Shown: in pieces, positions 1-10,702 of the stretch | How positions within the stretch are numbered: the first letter of the stretch is position 1 | Layout of the letters: each line of letters begins with the position of its first letter | Source: Botrytis cinerea B05.10 | Lineage: Eukaryota > Ascomycota > Leotiomycetes > Helotiales > Sclerotiniaceae | Direction: 5' to 3' | NCBI RefSeq assembly: GCF_000143535.2 | Contig: NC_037311.1 | Coordinates: forward strand, 1,116,001-1,180,000 | Length of the DNA stretch: 64,000 bases | Made by a program: the position numbers and the translations under genes | The notes under the pieces: model-generated | Told to the model about the DNA's origin: nothing | Seen by the model: the letters and a program-made list of their open reading frames with translations, nothing else | The model's database searches: none

Positions 1-643
1 GGGTTTTTGGGAGCCATATTGATGGCGGACATTTCGTCAAGTGAAATAAGTAGTATGAGCAAAGAGGTCGATTAGATATCGCCAAGATACTGAGTTTTCT
101 GCAGGCCAGCAACCCTCAGATTATATACAGAGCGTCCGTAAATTTGAGACAAGCACTTGCAGGTTTCATAAACATCTCAAAATGTGTAATTTTGGACAAG
201 AACTGTATATTGGCGTCGAGAACAGATATATCACATTATCTGACCAGAATATAATTTTTCCCACACTGAAGGCTTGAACGGTACTAGCACATAATATGGA
301 CACTAGTCTTCAAGTGGTTAGCCCTATTGTCACCGCAGCTTATCCTTATCGGACATATGTCCGTGCGATAAATGTTACATTTCTCAAGTCTGACGGGAAG
401 GGAGGAGTACTTCGAAAGCATACTTCCATTACTGCGGCACTCATCGTACATTGACTCTCTTTTGCATTGCTTTTTTCCGCTTTTGAATGAATTCAGATTA
501 TCACAAGCATTCAGTTGTTATTTGAACCTAGGACTAACATACCCAATTTGCTACAATAGTCAAGGAAAAGCAGTCGAGCAGGCACAACCCTCGGGAATTT
601 CGGATCAAGTTACCTTCATTTCTGGGTTTTCAAGTAAGACAAC
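1..643. other. Intergenic, left edge
   Basis: No supported gene. An ATG on the minus strand at position 32 opens a frame that leaves the window after about 10 codons (it contains MAPK). It could be the first codons of a gene to the left, but nothing else supports it. The rest is the probable promoter and leader of the LCCL gene at 644. Confidence 0.4.
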
Positions 644-2587
644 ATGGGAGACCGAAATGGTCGCGTCGATAACAGGCAGCATTTCACCGACAATGACCAC
701 CCCGATGATCCCATTGAAGACCCTACACTCACTCAGCTTCTGCCCATGAACGAAATATCAGATGATGATTCTCCTCCTACCCCTCGGTTTTTACAAGATC
801 AGTCTTCCTATCGGTACCTTAAATGGATTCCTACTCCGGTCAGACGTGTCAGTAAACAAGCCATTACTTGGGCGAAAGGGCCAGATCCCCCCCGCATAAA
901 CGTCATTAAGCCTTGGTTTCCATGGCTACAGGAAGCACCATTACGACTTTTAGATCAATACATACCCAAGAGAAGACATAGGATATCGCTTCTCGTAGCA
1001 TATTACTTTTGTTGGATTCTGACTTTCGCTCTTGTCTTACGCCAGAGTACACTTGCTACCGCGATAGAGGAATGGGGAGTCCCTAGCGATATTGGATGTG
1101 GCAATACATATTGGGTAGCTGGGAACCAGTGTGGGTTGAATGGAAACGATTGTCGCCCCTTCAACGGAAGTGGATTTGCATTTAAATGTCCCGCAAACTG
1201 CGCCAGCGCAAAGGTGCTAAATCCGCGAGCTGTTGGGGCGCAAGAAATCAACTACAGGCCATTGGTGATTGGTGGACCTACAGACGATGATACTACTGCA
1301 ATTTACCGCAGTGACAGCTTCATCTGCGGATCTGCAATCCATGCTGGGGTTATCGACAATTCCAAAGGAGGTTGCGGCGTCGTATTGCTGGTTGGAGAAC
1401 ACAACAACTATCAAAGCTCGAACAGGCATGGGATTAAAAGCATTGGTTTTGATTCGACCTTCCCATCGTCATTTGCTTTCCAGAAAGGAATCACTTGCAA
1501 GGCCAAAGATTCGCGCTGGTCACTGCTATTTGTTTCTCTCACGTTCACTGTAGTGCTATCGCTTTTTACTACATCACCCGGTCTCTTTTTCTTTTCCATC
1601 TTCACTGGGCTTTTTGCTCATACTGGTCTCGGCTCTGATCCACCTAATTTTAACACCATGACTGAACTGGTCTCAAATATATTAGGGAAGTTCCTACCTG
1701 CAGCTTTCTGCGCTTTTGTCATATATAAATATATGGGCGTCGAACGTGCCTTGACTGGGCTCACGGCTCAAATTGAGAAGACTATATTATGGCTCGGGGG
1801 CTGCTGGGTTGGAACACTCTCAAATTACACTTTTGAGTGGATCCCTATTCAACGGTTGAATGCTCACGATATCAATCAACAGCCAGGTGCCAAACTTGCT
1901 CTGGCGCTTATCATCATATTCCTTATCATTATTATCGTGAAACAAGTATTCTTCTTTCGTATGGAGGGCCGTTTAATTCGCTTTCTCGGCTTGTATGGGA
2001 TATTTGTTACCGCTATACTCATATCTCTCCTACTACCCGGCCTTAGCCTTCGAATACATCATTATATACTTGCTCTTTTACTGCTGCCGGGAACTTCCAT
2101 GCAGACTAGACCTGCACTTCTCTACCAAGGATTGTTGGTCGGCTTGTTCATCAACGGCATTGCACGGTGGGGATTTGATCCTGTGCTTCAAACTCCTGCT
2201 GCACTTCAGGGAGATGCGAAACACAATTCCGCGCTACCACATATTTCATCTCCAGAGATTTCAATGAGTAGTAATGTTTCTTCTATATCTTTCACCTGGC
2301 TTCCACCACCTGCCCCATTTGATGGCATCAGTGTGCTAGTCAACGATGTAGAGCGTTTCAGAGGATACACAGATGAAGGATTCGCAAGTGATAAGCATTT
2401 CGTTTGGTATAAAAATTCTCCTTTACTACATCCTGAATATTTTAGATTTGGATATATGCAAGGGTCTAGAAGTTGGGATTACACAAAGGCAGGCACTTGG
2501 AATGTCAATGGGACCTGGACAGAAATGAAAAAGGGGCCAAGTAAGGTCAAAAGTAGATCACTGAACGGAGAAGTCTTCACTATATAG
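644..2587 (+). CDS. LCCL domain-containing multi-pass membrane protein
   Basis: Intronless 647-residue protein. A hydrophilic, proline- and aspartate-rich N-terminus (1-110, cytosolic by inference) precedes a first membrane segment at about 113-134. A cysteine-rich LCCL domain follows at about 151-270, starting GCGNTYWVAG, with the cysteine pattern and a late GGCGVVLLVG-like core typical of the family. Several more membrane helices follow (about 292-330, 349-365, 408-432 and on to about 500), then a soluble C-terminal part of about 140 residues. In fungi this architecture (TM, LCCL, multiple TM) is a recurring family annotated only as LCCL domain protein. Ligand and function are unknown. The ATG has a good context (AACATGG) and lies before all conserved parts. 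Its 3' end is about 650 bp from the tail-to-tail neighbour. Confidence 0.85.
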   Translation: MGDRNGRVDNRQHFTDNDHPDDPIEDPTLTQLLPMNEISDDDSPPTPRFLQDQSSYRYLKWIPTPVRRVSKQAITWAKGPDPPRINVIKPWFPWLQEAPLRLLDQYIPKRRHRISLLVAYYFCWILTFALVLRQSTLATAIEEWGVPSDIGCGNTYWVAGNQCGLNGNDCRPFNGSGFAFKCPANCASAKVLNPRAVGAQEINYRPLVIGGPTDDDTTAIYRSDSFICGSAIHAGVIDNSKGGCGVVLLVGEHNNYQSSNRHGIKSIGFDSTFPSSFAFQKGITCKAKDSRWSLLFVSLTFTVVLSLFTTSPGLFFFSIFTGLFAHTGLGSDPPNFNTMTELVSNILGKFLPAAFCAFVIYKYMGVERALTGLTAQIEKTILWLGGCWVGTLSNYTFEWIPIQRLNAHDINQQPGAKLALALIIIFLIIIIVKQVFFFRMEGRLIRFLGLYGIFVTAILISLLLPGLSLRIHHYILALLLLPGTSMQTRPALLYQGLLVGLFINGIARWGFDPVLQTPAALQGDAKHNSALPHISSPEISMSSNVSSISFTWLPPPAPFDGISVLVNDVERFRGYTDEGFASDKHFVWYKNSPLLHPEYFRFGYMQGSRSWDYTKAGTWNVNGTWTEMKKGPSKVKSRSLNGEVFTI

Positions 2588-3242
2588 ATTGGATGTTTGT
2601 TCAATATCTTGTTTATAGATTCCCACATAATTCTGATATTTTTCACAGACTGAAACTGCTGAATTCTTATCGCTGCTGAAATTGTCTTTATTGCCTGTGA
2701 TATCTTACTCCATAACTTCAGACCCTTGATGACATTCCCGGGGTTCGTCTGCTCTATCTCGGACCTCTTTAATTTCGGTCTGTATTCCATATCACGTAAC
2801 TATTGAATTCTAGTTAATGCGAGTTCCCACAAAAACTATACCTCGCGCAAGCTTTTTTCAATGTAATATTCCTGCCCTAAATCTTTGTCCCTACCATGTT
2901 ATCACAGCAAACACAAAATTGTAATTGAACCTTCAGGGTACTGGAGATAATCGAGGACACTGCAAAATTGTTGTGAGGCCTACTTTTTCCTAGGCGAATT
3001 TCTTTGGGATCTAAAGCATATGTTTCCAAGTCTTGGGTAGCCAAACATAATCTATAACAGATCCATCCTGGTGAGTATTGTGTATCCACACCACTAAGAA
3101 TTTCTAGCACATGGGCAACCTTCCTTCGGTTAAAATCTACATTTCTTGGACCATGCACGTTCATATCACTGCTCAATTATGGCTACATGGTACAACTTAG
3201 ACACTATTCCCGCTCTAAATTGATGTTCTGAACACTCTCCAG
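2588..3242. other. Intergenic with a weak minus-strand open frame (2877-3176)
   Basis: This 655 bp lies between two convergent genes. A 99-codon minus-strand frame at 2877-3176 contains a stretch (VLEILSGVDTQY) that loosely resembles the helical segment of the paralogues at 3.2-6.5 kb. The likeness is too weak to call a gene. No RNA gene or repeat seen. Confidence 0.35.
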
Positions 3243-4108
3243 TTAATCTTCCCGACGCCTCTTTCTTGCTGGACCAGTCAGCTCCTTGATCGATTTCTGC
3301 AGTGCCGATACCTGGGCTTCGAGCTCGGCGACCTTTGCATTTAGGTTTCCTTCCATCAGAATATCAGAGCTGCTCCCAGTATTTGGCTCCAGCTCGACAT
3401 CGTTGGGTTCACTTGTAGTACATCCTTTAGATTCCTTCCCCTTCTTACTCTTAGCTTCAGGCTCGTAGATCAAAACTGGAAAGATCCTATCTTGGAGTAC
3501 AACATCGACCAAAATTTTTTGAAATATAAGCTGAGCCATTTTCTTCTCAATCTGTTCGCAGGCACATTTCTTTAAGGGGTCTGAAGGAACCAAGTACGTG
3601 CAATTTTTGTCGGTGTCGTAGTTTCGGGCGCTTATAATCTCCCATTTTTTATTATTGCAAATACGATAAGACACCTCTGTACCCGGAACAATTCCCACAG
3701 TCTGGATTTGCGATTAGTCAAATCTCTTCGCCGCATTACTCATCAAGGGACTCACTACAATTCGAACATACTGGCCAAGCGGTTTACGATGAATCTATCC
3801 CACGATTCATATCTTAAAGTGCGTTCCAATTTAGCTGCACAATAAAATTGTTCATCTTCGACGTTAAGGAGGTGATGAAGTGCTGCCGGCTTCCAGTCGA
3901 AGAGTATAGTTACCAGGACATCGACCAAAGACAAACCTTCTGGGAATTCAATCCGCCTTGATTTGTGCTTCTCGATTTTTGGGGCGATAGGATTTTTTTG
4001 AGGCTTTTTGACATTGAGGAGACGAGGATGACCTTGAGGAGCATCTGCCAGGAGGTTGATGTTTATACTGAGGTTTAGGTCAACCTTTTTACAAAATTCG
4101 TCCTCCAT
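3243..4108 (-). CDS. Hypothetical protein A of a local paralogue cluster (two exons)
   Basis: Unknown function. Exons 3788-4108 and 3243-3701; intron of 86 bp (GTAAAC...CAG, with CTAAT upstream of the acceptor); 259 residues starting MEDEFCKK. Visible parts: a helical segment at about 62-90 (DVLVTILFDW then AALHHLLNVEDEQF); SWDRFI directly before the intron; a lysine-rich middle; a C-terminal coiled coil (AELEAQVSALQKSIKEL) and a basic tail RKRRRED that could act as a nuclear signal. The gene at 5646-6520 shares the DV(I/L)...W.P.AL..LL....QF pattern and a phase-0 intron at the same place (SW plus four residues). That supports both the gene model and common descent. No known domain was recognised. 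An upstream extension of the open frame to 4357 exists, but ATG 4108 is the first that gives a sensible start. Confidence 0.6.
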
Positions 4109-4617
4109 AGTTAGACTGGGCTTTGCGTGAGATAGATCAATGAAATGAAGTATGGAGGACGCCGTCTTAAATGTGAATGGTAAATGAAAGAAAGGAACCA
4201 ACGTGGCGGTATTATGTAGTTTTATATCACTAAAGAATTCCGAAGAATTTATTTGGAGAATATTCCTTAGCCTCTTGAATTTTTTTGAGCTTTGTTTCAG
4301 GAAAAGGAACAAATTGCACCAAGTCATTGAAGACTTAATATATTGGTTTACATTCAATTAGCTAGATAACGGTTTCAAAATACAAACGGCCAGGGTATTG
4401 GAAGTCGCTCTGCGCTCCGAAGGTAGAGGAACTGCGGGATCCCACAGATGGATCGATCTTGGTGAAGGCTTTGAGTACTGGGCGCAAATTACTGGCGAGA
4501 TGCTTTCGCCTATTGGTCGCAGTGCCCATGCAGGCTTCCGGCCGTTCGACATGCCTTTAGCTGGGCAACTGATTTTCAATTTGAGCATATAGATGACACA
4601 GACTGCTTAGGTTTTAA

Positions 4618-4809
4618 CCAAGTTTTCGGGCTAATGGCTCCGAGAATATTCCTCGTATTATCAAACAAGAAATGGCAAACGCGGTGAAGGTTACGATTGA
4701 CTCTGTTCTCGTTACTCCTCTAGATGTTATTTGTAGCATTCTTGCCTACCGATACTCATGGGCCTTGGTCAACCTCCCCGATTGTAGTGTGGTTCATATA
4801 TCATTATAG
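4618..4809 (+). pseudogene. Remnant C of the same paralogue family, opposite strand
   Basis: A 63-codon open stretch ending in TAG (4807-4809). Its translation contains GSENIPRIIKQEMAN followed by LDVICSILAYRYSWALVNL. This parallels protein B (GSKEPRKPIILKPEIMN, then ADVIVSAIEFWNPFALLKLL) and protein A (VDVLVTILFDWKPAALHHLL), with similar spacing between the two blocks. There is no start codon of normal context, no continuing exon was found downstream, and the likeness fades after the DCSV segment. It looks like a decayed copy inverted relative to A and B. The resemblance was judged by eye only. Confidence 0.45.
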
Positions 4810-5645
4810 ACGTTTTCGGCGAGACACATTGTGGCTACGTTGCTTGTAATAATCGGAAGAGTCCAGGTGGGATTCATCGACATATTGAGTAAAGGAATTC
4901 TGCCAACTGCGATTACAGATAGTGTCGAGTGCAGTGACTTGATATCCAACCAATGAAACCCCTGTTCATCTCGGTAAAGTGCATCCCTTTACCAAAGTTT
5001 CTAAGTGGCATAATTCTACAAACGAAGCATCTTCACATTGGAGATCTCTATGCTTCCGATTCATCTATTGTGGCATCAAATGATACTATTGATAGGTTGA
5101 ATCCAGGGATGATCGATTGACCACATGATTCACTTCATATACATTGATTCTAGCTGGTTTCGGTTCTCTAAAATTCCCATATTCTTTATGTAATTATTCT
5201 CTTACACATATTCTCACAGAAATCCAGGCAGTACTACCTTTAGCCCAGCCCTGTTTGTGAGTCATGAAAAATCAAGCCCTTCATGAAATGGTAAAAACGC
5301 TCAAAGGGGACGTAACACAGATTGAAAAACAACAAACGAGCATCTACCTTACTGGTGCCTGAAGAACCTCAAGACTCAAACATGCACATTCCCGAGTGGA
5401 TTAGCATCGTCGCGACAGCCGGTCTTCAATAATCAAATGTGCAAAGCTGGGCAAAAATGGTCATGGATGTCACAGATTATAATGCCAAATCAAAGCTTGC
5501 TCACTATCCCCAACTTTTGATTGAATACTACCAGATATTAACGAAGGTCCGCATAATGATTTTGTCTCATTCCATTCCATTCCGTAGATTACTTCCTAAG
5601 CAGATTATCTTGGATATGTCCGCTGAAGTCCGCTCATGAAGCCAA
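4810..5645. other. Intergenic between paralogue remnant and gene B
   Basis: About 830 bp without a supported gene. It may include more eroded sequence of the paralogue family, but I cannot align any of it with confidence. Confidence 0.4.
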
Positions 5646-6520
5646 TCATTCCACTGCACACTTTCTCTTCTTTGTTCCTTGCAGATGGGCTTGATCCGTT
5701 TTCTCGGTGTTAGTGGTGTTCGCCGTCACGGTCTTGATTTTGGTATCGGTGTCTGACTGTATAGGTATTTGCTCTGGAGTCGAGCATTTGTCCGCCACAG
5801 TTGCATTTTCACCAGCAGCCTCTAATCCGTGGATTTCTATACACTTTTTATCTTTCGTAGTGGTGTAGCAACGGTATTTGATTTCCTTAAGATTTTCTTG
5901 GTGCCAGGGGAGGTGGTTACCCAATATATCAGCCAATCTTCAGTAACTTCTCGCAATTTGACACTCTTGCCAGTTTTCTTCACTACGATCTGGAATGTAA
6001 ATCTTCTCAAGGCCCTCGTTCTCAGATCCCAATAGCTGCCATCTAAGATCTTTATGAACGAGATAGAATAGGACCAGTTTGTCTGACCTGACCTAGCTTA
6101 TTCTCAGTATAAAAGGCTGCAAGTAGTAATTGGAAGGACACATACCTGTACAAGTTGCCATGATTTTTTGACGCAAAAGTCCATACCAGCAACAGATACC
6201 CTCCAGTGAAACTGAGATACGCTAAGATCCAACAGCTTTAACAGTGCGAAAGGATTCCAGAACTCGATAGCGGAGACTATGACGTCTGCAGTATTGTGGC
6301 GGGCTTCACATTTGCAGGGATTCGGGAGTCCCCATAGCTGAGTGACTTCGTTACCGTTCACTATATAATTCATTATTTCTGGCTTCAAGATGATAGGTTT
6401 TCGAGGTTCTTTGGAACCGCTGCAGTTAAACATGGCTTCAAAGTCAACTTCGAAGTCATCGGCGTCTTCATCAGACTCGATATAGACACTGCCAGTCTTC
6501 CTTTTCTTTATGCTCGGCAT
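5646..6520 (-). pseudogene. Hypothetical protein B of the local paralogue cluster, probably broken in exon 2
   Basis: Exon 1 at 6146-6520 encodes 125 residues starting MPSIKKRK, with an acidic stretch (ESDEDADDFEVDFE) and then the family segment ADVIVSAIEFWNPFALLKLL...QF. It ends SWQLVQ before a GTATGT donor, the same intron position and phase as gene A. The best acceptor leads into 6035. There the frame reads 31 codons containing ENWQECQIARSY, which matches KKWEIISARNY of A, and then meets a TGA at 5940-5942. The same frame stays open for a further 98 codons to 5646 and ends in a basic tail (KKRKC), as A does. So either the TGA is a disabling mutation, or a very short intron with a poor donor removes it. 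No function is recognised. Confidence 0.5.
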
Positions 6521-6876
6521 TTCGACTTCACGGGTAGATGATAGATTGAGCTTACAAAATATAATGGGACTTTGCTTGAAATATAATAGTCTGATACACA
6601 AAGAACTCAGTGCTGGTGGGCATACAAGTGATCAACTGTAGGACAAGGATGTTTAGTAAATTCCGAATTTAGATTTTATGACATGAATGGGCCAATATAT
6701 GATACCATCACTCGTTTTTCACGGATCACTTTGCAAGCATTCCTTGAATATTCCTTAGGCCATAAAATATATCGCAATCCTGCAGAGAATTCAAAAAGTC
6801 GAATAAACAAAAAATAAAAAAGAAGAATAAAAGCAATGTCTCTACAAGTTTTTGCAAACACCAAGTGAATTCCAGC
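6521..6876. other. Intergenic between two minus-strand genes
   Basis: About 350 bp. A possible extra 3' exon of the RTA1-like gene could begin after a CTCTGCAG acceptor near 6780 if the GTATAG at the end of its third exon is used as a donor. It would add only about 17 codons. Nothing else seen. Confidence 0.3.
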
Positions 6877-8268
6877 TCACAAAAGACTATACCTCGGCGG
6901 TTCATCATTCTTCTCAAACTTGCCCTCAAACTCCGCCTCACCCAAACCAATAAATTCCCTCGAGCCAGTTATTGAGCCTATATCCTTGTTTCTTCCCACT
7001 TTACTTCTCGCTTTACGGCAAGGCAAAGAACTCGTGAGACCACTCCAAAGGCTTTTCATTTTCTCTTCTCCGATCATGATTCGACCAGGGTGAAGTGCAT
7101 TCATAGTGCTAATAGCTAAAACTGCCGGGACTATTTCAAAGATGTAGAAATAGAATTCATGGGTGGAGAGGGTGCTGGATGTCTTATCTCCAGTAGAGAA
7201 TCGAGCAAGGGAGAAAAATATCTGGATCTGTGTGGTTTGTGTCAGTACTACCATCTAGATAAAATAATTTCAAAGTAAGGATAGAGAAGTTACCAAAATG
7301 AGACCTGAGCCTCCAAACATTGCTACCAATAGACCTTTCCACCCCATTCCCATGACACCTCTTCGTTTTAGCCCACTCATCTCTCTCCAAAACCTCACAA
7401 GCACGCCCAAAAACACAAAAACAACTAGCATCTGCACAACCAAGCCTCCAATATGAACATGATCGGCATTCCTCCGTTCCCATTCAAAATTCCTCTTTTC
7501 CATCATTGTTGCACCCACAACTTCTAGTACAAAGGCTGCTCCATTGAATACTAAAAACGGGAGTGCGATGAAATGAGCACGAACACTGAGAAGAGAGCGA
7601 CTTGGGAGATAGTGATGTATAATATGTCCCAAGAGAATGAAGTAATAGGCGTTGATCATGGGCGAGATGGTCAAAGCGAAAATGGAAGACATGAGTTCAA
7701 GAGCGTTGTCTTGTTGATTGTAAGTGGATTCAATGCGAAGTATGAAGGCTGTGAGACCCCATATGGACGCTGAAATTATGAAGAAACTATATGCCTGTGT
7801 GACATGTCAATTTCAGTGTTAAGGATTGGGATAAAATAAAACATCAAATACCTTCTTATAAAATAATGCTTGTATGATGTGAATTAGAGTAAGAACCCCA
7901 AAGATGCCAGCGAAAGCTACAGCTGATGTAGAACTAGGATAGTAGTCATAAAGAGCGTTGCATGTACCCGGAGGCAGATATCCATTTTCGTCCGGCGCAA
8001 GTGTTTGTATGCAGGTAGGAACTGCAAAAGATACCGTTTTAGCTGGAATAGTCACATGTGCATTTGTTACCCCCGCAATGGTAATATAATTCGTTGTTAG
8101 GAAGTAAAGTGAACTTGTGGATGTAGGTGAAGCAGTGGTAGTCGCATCACGCTGCAAAATCGTTGGAGCCGCAATAGGTCTTGAATGTGTAGTCGTTGCA
8201 CTCAGAACGAGGGCATTCGTAATAGTAAAGACTGTAGATGTTAAGAATATGAGGCTATAGAATAGCAT
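6877..8268 (-). CDS. RTA1-like seven-transmembrane protein
   Basis: Three exons, 7852-8268, 7294-7794 and 6877-7227, joined in phase 0 (introns 57 and 66 bp), give 422 residues. A signal-like hydrophobic N-terminus is followed by a Ser/Thr-rich, probably extracellular segment (about 20-110). Next come the RTA1 hallmarks: YDYYPSSTSAVAFAGIFG, an H..QALFYKK helix end, ALELMSSIFALTISPMINA, GHIIHHYLP, and in the last part LILIQIFFSLARF followed by STHEFYFYIFE. The final 70 residues are a charged cytosolic tail. RTA1-family proteins (yeast Rta1, Rsb1, Ytp-like) are implicated in sterol-drug resistance and long-chain-base or lipid movement at the plasma membrane. Which of these applies here cannot be read from the sequence. 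Introns were placed by consensus and by continuity of the family motifs. Confidence 0.82.
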
Positions 8269-9010
8269 CGTCTTTGTTCAGACAACGGAGAGTTTGATGG
8301 TATAATCAACGCGGATAAGTAAAAATAGCCAAGGAAAGTCAATACAAAATGTTTCGGGGTATCACAGAAAGAATGGAGAAAATGTTCGCTACTAGGAAAG
8401 TCAAAATCATCGAGAAATCTAGGTTCATATACGAAGAAGGGAACAGCAATGGTCTAAGCAGATTGTGAGATACTACAACCCTCCTCGAGATAGAAAGTGT
8501 AGCTGACTAATTAAGTCTTAATCTGTCATTGGTTGGAGCGTAGAAAAGATTAAATGTCACATGGCATCCGTGTACGAATGAACCAATTGTGCACCCGAAT
8601 TATGTGGCGAAGTAAAGGAGGTCTCGCTTACATACTTTACCGCTTCAAAAATGGGGTCAGATGAAACGACAATTTTGTTGCAATCCCGAAGTTCATCAGC
8701 TACTCTTAAGGTTCTTCTTTACGGATCCGTAAATAAAGTAAGGGGAAGGCTGTGCCAGACCTGGGGGAACGTAGATCTACAGGGCTGGCGCATTTGGCTA
8801 GAGCTGTTAGGAAGCTACTGCATCAGTACTTCGCGATTGTGTTTCGAATTCACGTGAGTGTTGTATAAAAGTGTGAAATGATAAATGCCTCTATTATCCG
8901 TGATCCTTATCCTGGGTATTCATATCTTGAGAACACCACGTGTATCCAACTCCGTTTGAATGCAGACCTTTAACTATACCAAGCACACACCAGGCGCGTT
9001 GGTAACCACG
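8269..9010. other. Intergenic, promoter of the RTA1-like gene and 3' flank of RTT109
   Basis: 742 bp. No gene, RNA or repeat could be supported. Confidence 0.4.
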
Positions 9011-10702
9011 TTAGTTCTTTACCTTTTTTCTAATCATACCAGCTCCAAGAACATTGACCTTTGGGGTCGTTGTCACGGGGGGAGTGGGCTCGTGAGGCTC
9101 ATCTGTGCTTGATTTCCTTTTCTTTCGCACGAGTCCTACATTAAGAGTTGTTACTCCTGCGCCACTCGTCTTATTTGTAATCTCTGTTAATTTGGTTCCT
9201 GTGACTAATTGGCCCCATGCATCGCCCATGCTTCCAGCACCTGAACGAACCTCATTGATCCATCTTTTCGAGCTCGAACTTGCTAGGTCTAGATCTGCAA
9301 AGTCGAGTCGAAGCAGTAATTCATTGATTCGATGATAATCTGTTTCGTCAACAATAACTTGACCACGACCTTCTGGTTTCCAGGTATAGTATGCGGTGCT
9401 CTCAGGTCTTTCTAACAAGTAATTTTTATTCTCAGTCTTAATTCGTGGCTGTCTGGGAATGATAAGCCCAGATAATTTCTTCTTCTTCCGTTGGACGGAA
9501 GTCTTTAATAATTGATTAGGTTCCTCAATGACTGAAAAAATATCACTTTGCTTCGAAGGTGACTGCTGAGCTGGATTCGAGCTAGTCAAAGATGCCGTTG
9601 GAGTGGAAACGGCTGGTGTAGTGTCTGGAACGGATAGAAACGATGAGTTGAGCTCTTGGCTATCGTTAGCTAATGTTGAAGTTTGGCTGTTGCCAATTAC
9701 AAGATCTCCATGATCATGTCGAACCGGTGGTGTAAAAACAATCCATATGAATCCAACAAGTCGACCGGCTGAGCATTCTTGCCTGTATGCCATCATTTCC
9801 CAAAATTGATCAATATTTCTCACACTCTTCCATTGTCCATTCGAATCATCCTTTCCTCTTCCTATTTCATCATCTAATTCGTCTAAGAATCTTGCTTTTG
9901 GGTCGTCAGGATAATGTGGGACCAAACATCGTGGAGGAACATCATCTGAATGTCTTGAGATTTGTCGGAGTGGGTGTCCAATGGTCCATGAGCTCTGCGC
10001 AGTCTGTGCCTTTGCTCTTGCTGGAAGATATGACCTGGTCTCGTAATTGTCCTGCCCAGGCACAATTAAAAAGCCTTTTACCGAATCCCATTGGGATTTT
10101 CGCAAATCGTTCGAGGTTTCCGTCTTCTCTATCAGTGGGTCAAGAACACGACACCACCAGCGCACCAAGCCTCTGTCATCCAACACATGCTTTCCGCTAT
10201 ATTCGATGCTCCCTGGAAAGAGATATTGATCTTGAGCTCGTGCGAAAAGGGAGACAGTGCTTCGAATATTTTCCCTTTGATGCTGCTCGACTAAGTGTTG
10301 TAAGAATGTAGCACTGATATCCCTTATGGGAGAAGGCGTTCCTTTGGGTAGATTTAGAAGGTGAAGATAACCAGTCGAATCGGCCTTTGAAACAAAAAAT
10401 GTAGTATCATATGCGGTGGAATAAATCAGAATTTCTATTGCAAAAACCAACACTTCGAGTAATTCAGATGCATCGTGTTTTGAGGGAGTTCGGATTGACA
10501 CTGTAAGGAAATGACTTTCGCAATAGGTTCTATCTGGTCGACTATTCGGTGGTGCAGAATACAATGATGAGGTTTTGGTTGGAGGGGTAGATAGATGGTA
10601 GATCTTAAAAGTGACGTCTTTGGGAAGGACAGAAGCAAGTCGTTGTATGAGAACGGAAGACACAATTGATTCTTTTGAACCAAAACTCCCTCGAGTAGCC
10701 AT
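9011..10702 (-). CDS. RTT109: Histone acetyltransferase Rtt109 (H3K56)
   Basis: Single exon, 563 residues. The KAT11/Rtt109 domain fills about residues 1-440. Recognisable blocks are VLDDRGLVRWWCRVLDPLIE, FLIVPGQDNYETRSYLP, GHPLRQ, PPRCLVPHYPDDPKARFLDE and then WKSVRNIDQFWEMMAYRQEC and GRLVGFIWIVFTPP. In fungi Rtt109 works with the chaperones Asf1 and Vps75 to acetylate H3 K56 (and K9/K27) on new histones, in the nucleus, during S phase and DNA repair. A Ser/Thr-rich disordered insert (about 330-400) precedes a basic stretch (RKKKKLSGL), and a lysine-rich C-terminal tail (about 500-563) contains two near-repeats, LVRKKRK and MIRKKVK. That tail is typical for Vps75 or nuclear contacts, but this is inference. 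It is divergent from MRPL15 across a 283-bp promoter that holds an ACGCGT site. Confidence 0.94.
   Translation of the reverse strand: MATRGSFGSKESIVSSVLIQRLASVLPKDVTFKIYHLSTPPTKTSSLYSAPPNSRPDRTYCESHFLTVSIRTPSKHDASELLEVLVFAIEILIYSTAYDTTFFVSKADSTGYLHLLNLPKGTPSPIRDISATFLQHLVEQHQRENIRSTVSLFARAQDQYLFPGSIEYSGKHVLDDRGLVRWWCRVLDPLIEKTETSNDLRKSQWDSVKGFLIVPGQDNYETRSYLPARAKAQTAQSSWTIGHPLRQISRHSDDVPPRCLVPHYPDDPKARFLDELDDEIGRGKDDSNGQWKSVRNIDQFWEMMAYRQECSAGRLVGFIWIVFTPPVRHDHGDLVIGNSQTSTLANDSQELNSSFLSVPDTTPAVSTPTASLTSSNPAQQSPSKQSDIFSVIEEPNQLLKTSVQRKKKKLSGLIIPRQPRIKTENKNYLLERPESTAYYTWKPEGRGQVIVDETDYHRINELLLRLDFADLDLASSSSKRWINEVRSGAGSMGDAWGQLVTGTKLTEITNKTSGAGVTTLNVGLVRKKRKSSTDEPHEPTPPVTTTPKVNVLGAGMIRKKVKN

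Noticed and set aside
372..749. 125-codon plus-strand frame
   Set aside because: It overlaps the LCCL start in another frame, has no domain, and its composition is unlike coding sequence.
2877..3176. Minus-strand 99-codon frame resembling the paralogue cluster
   Set aside because: The resemblance is limited to VLEILSGVDTQY and does not extend to the W.P or intron landmarks; kept only as a note.
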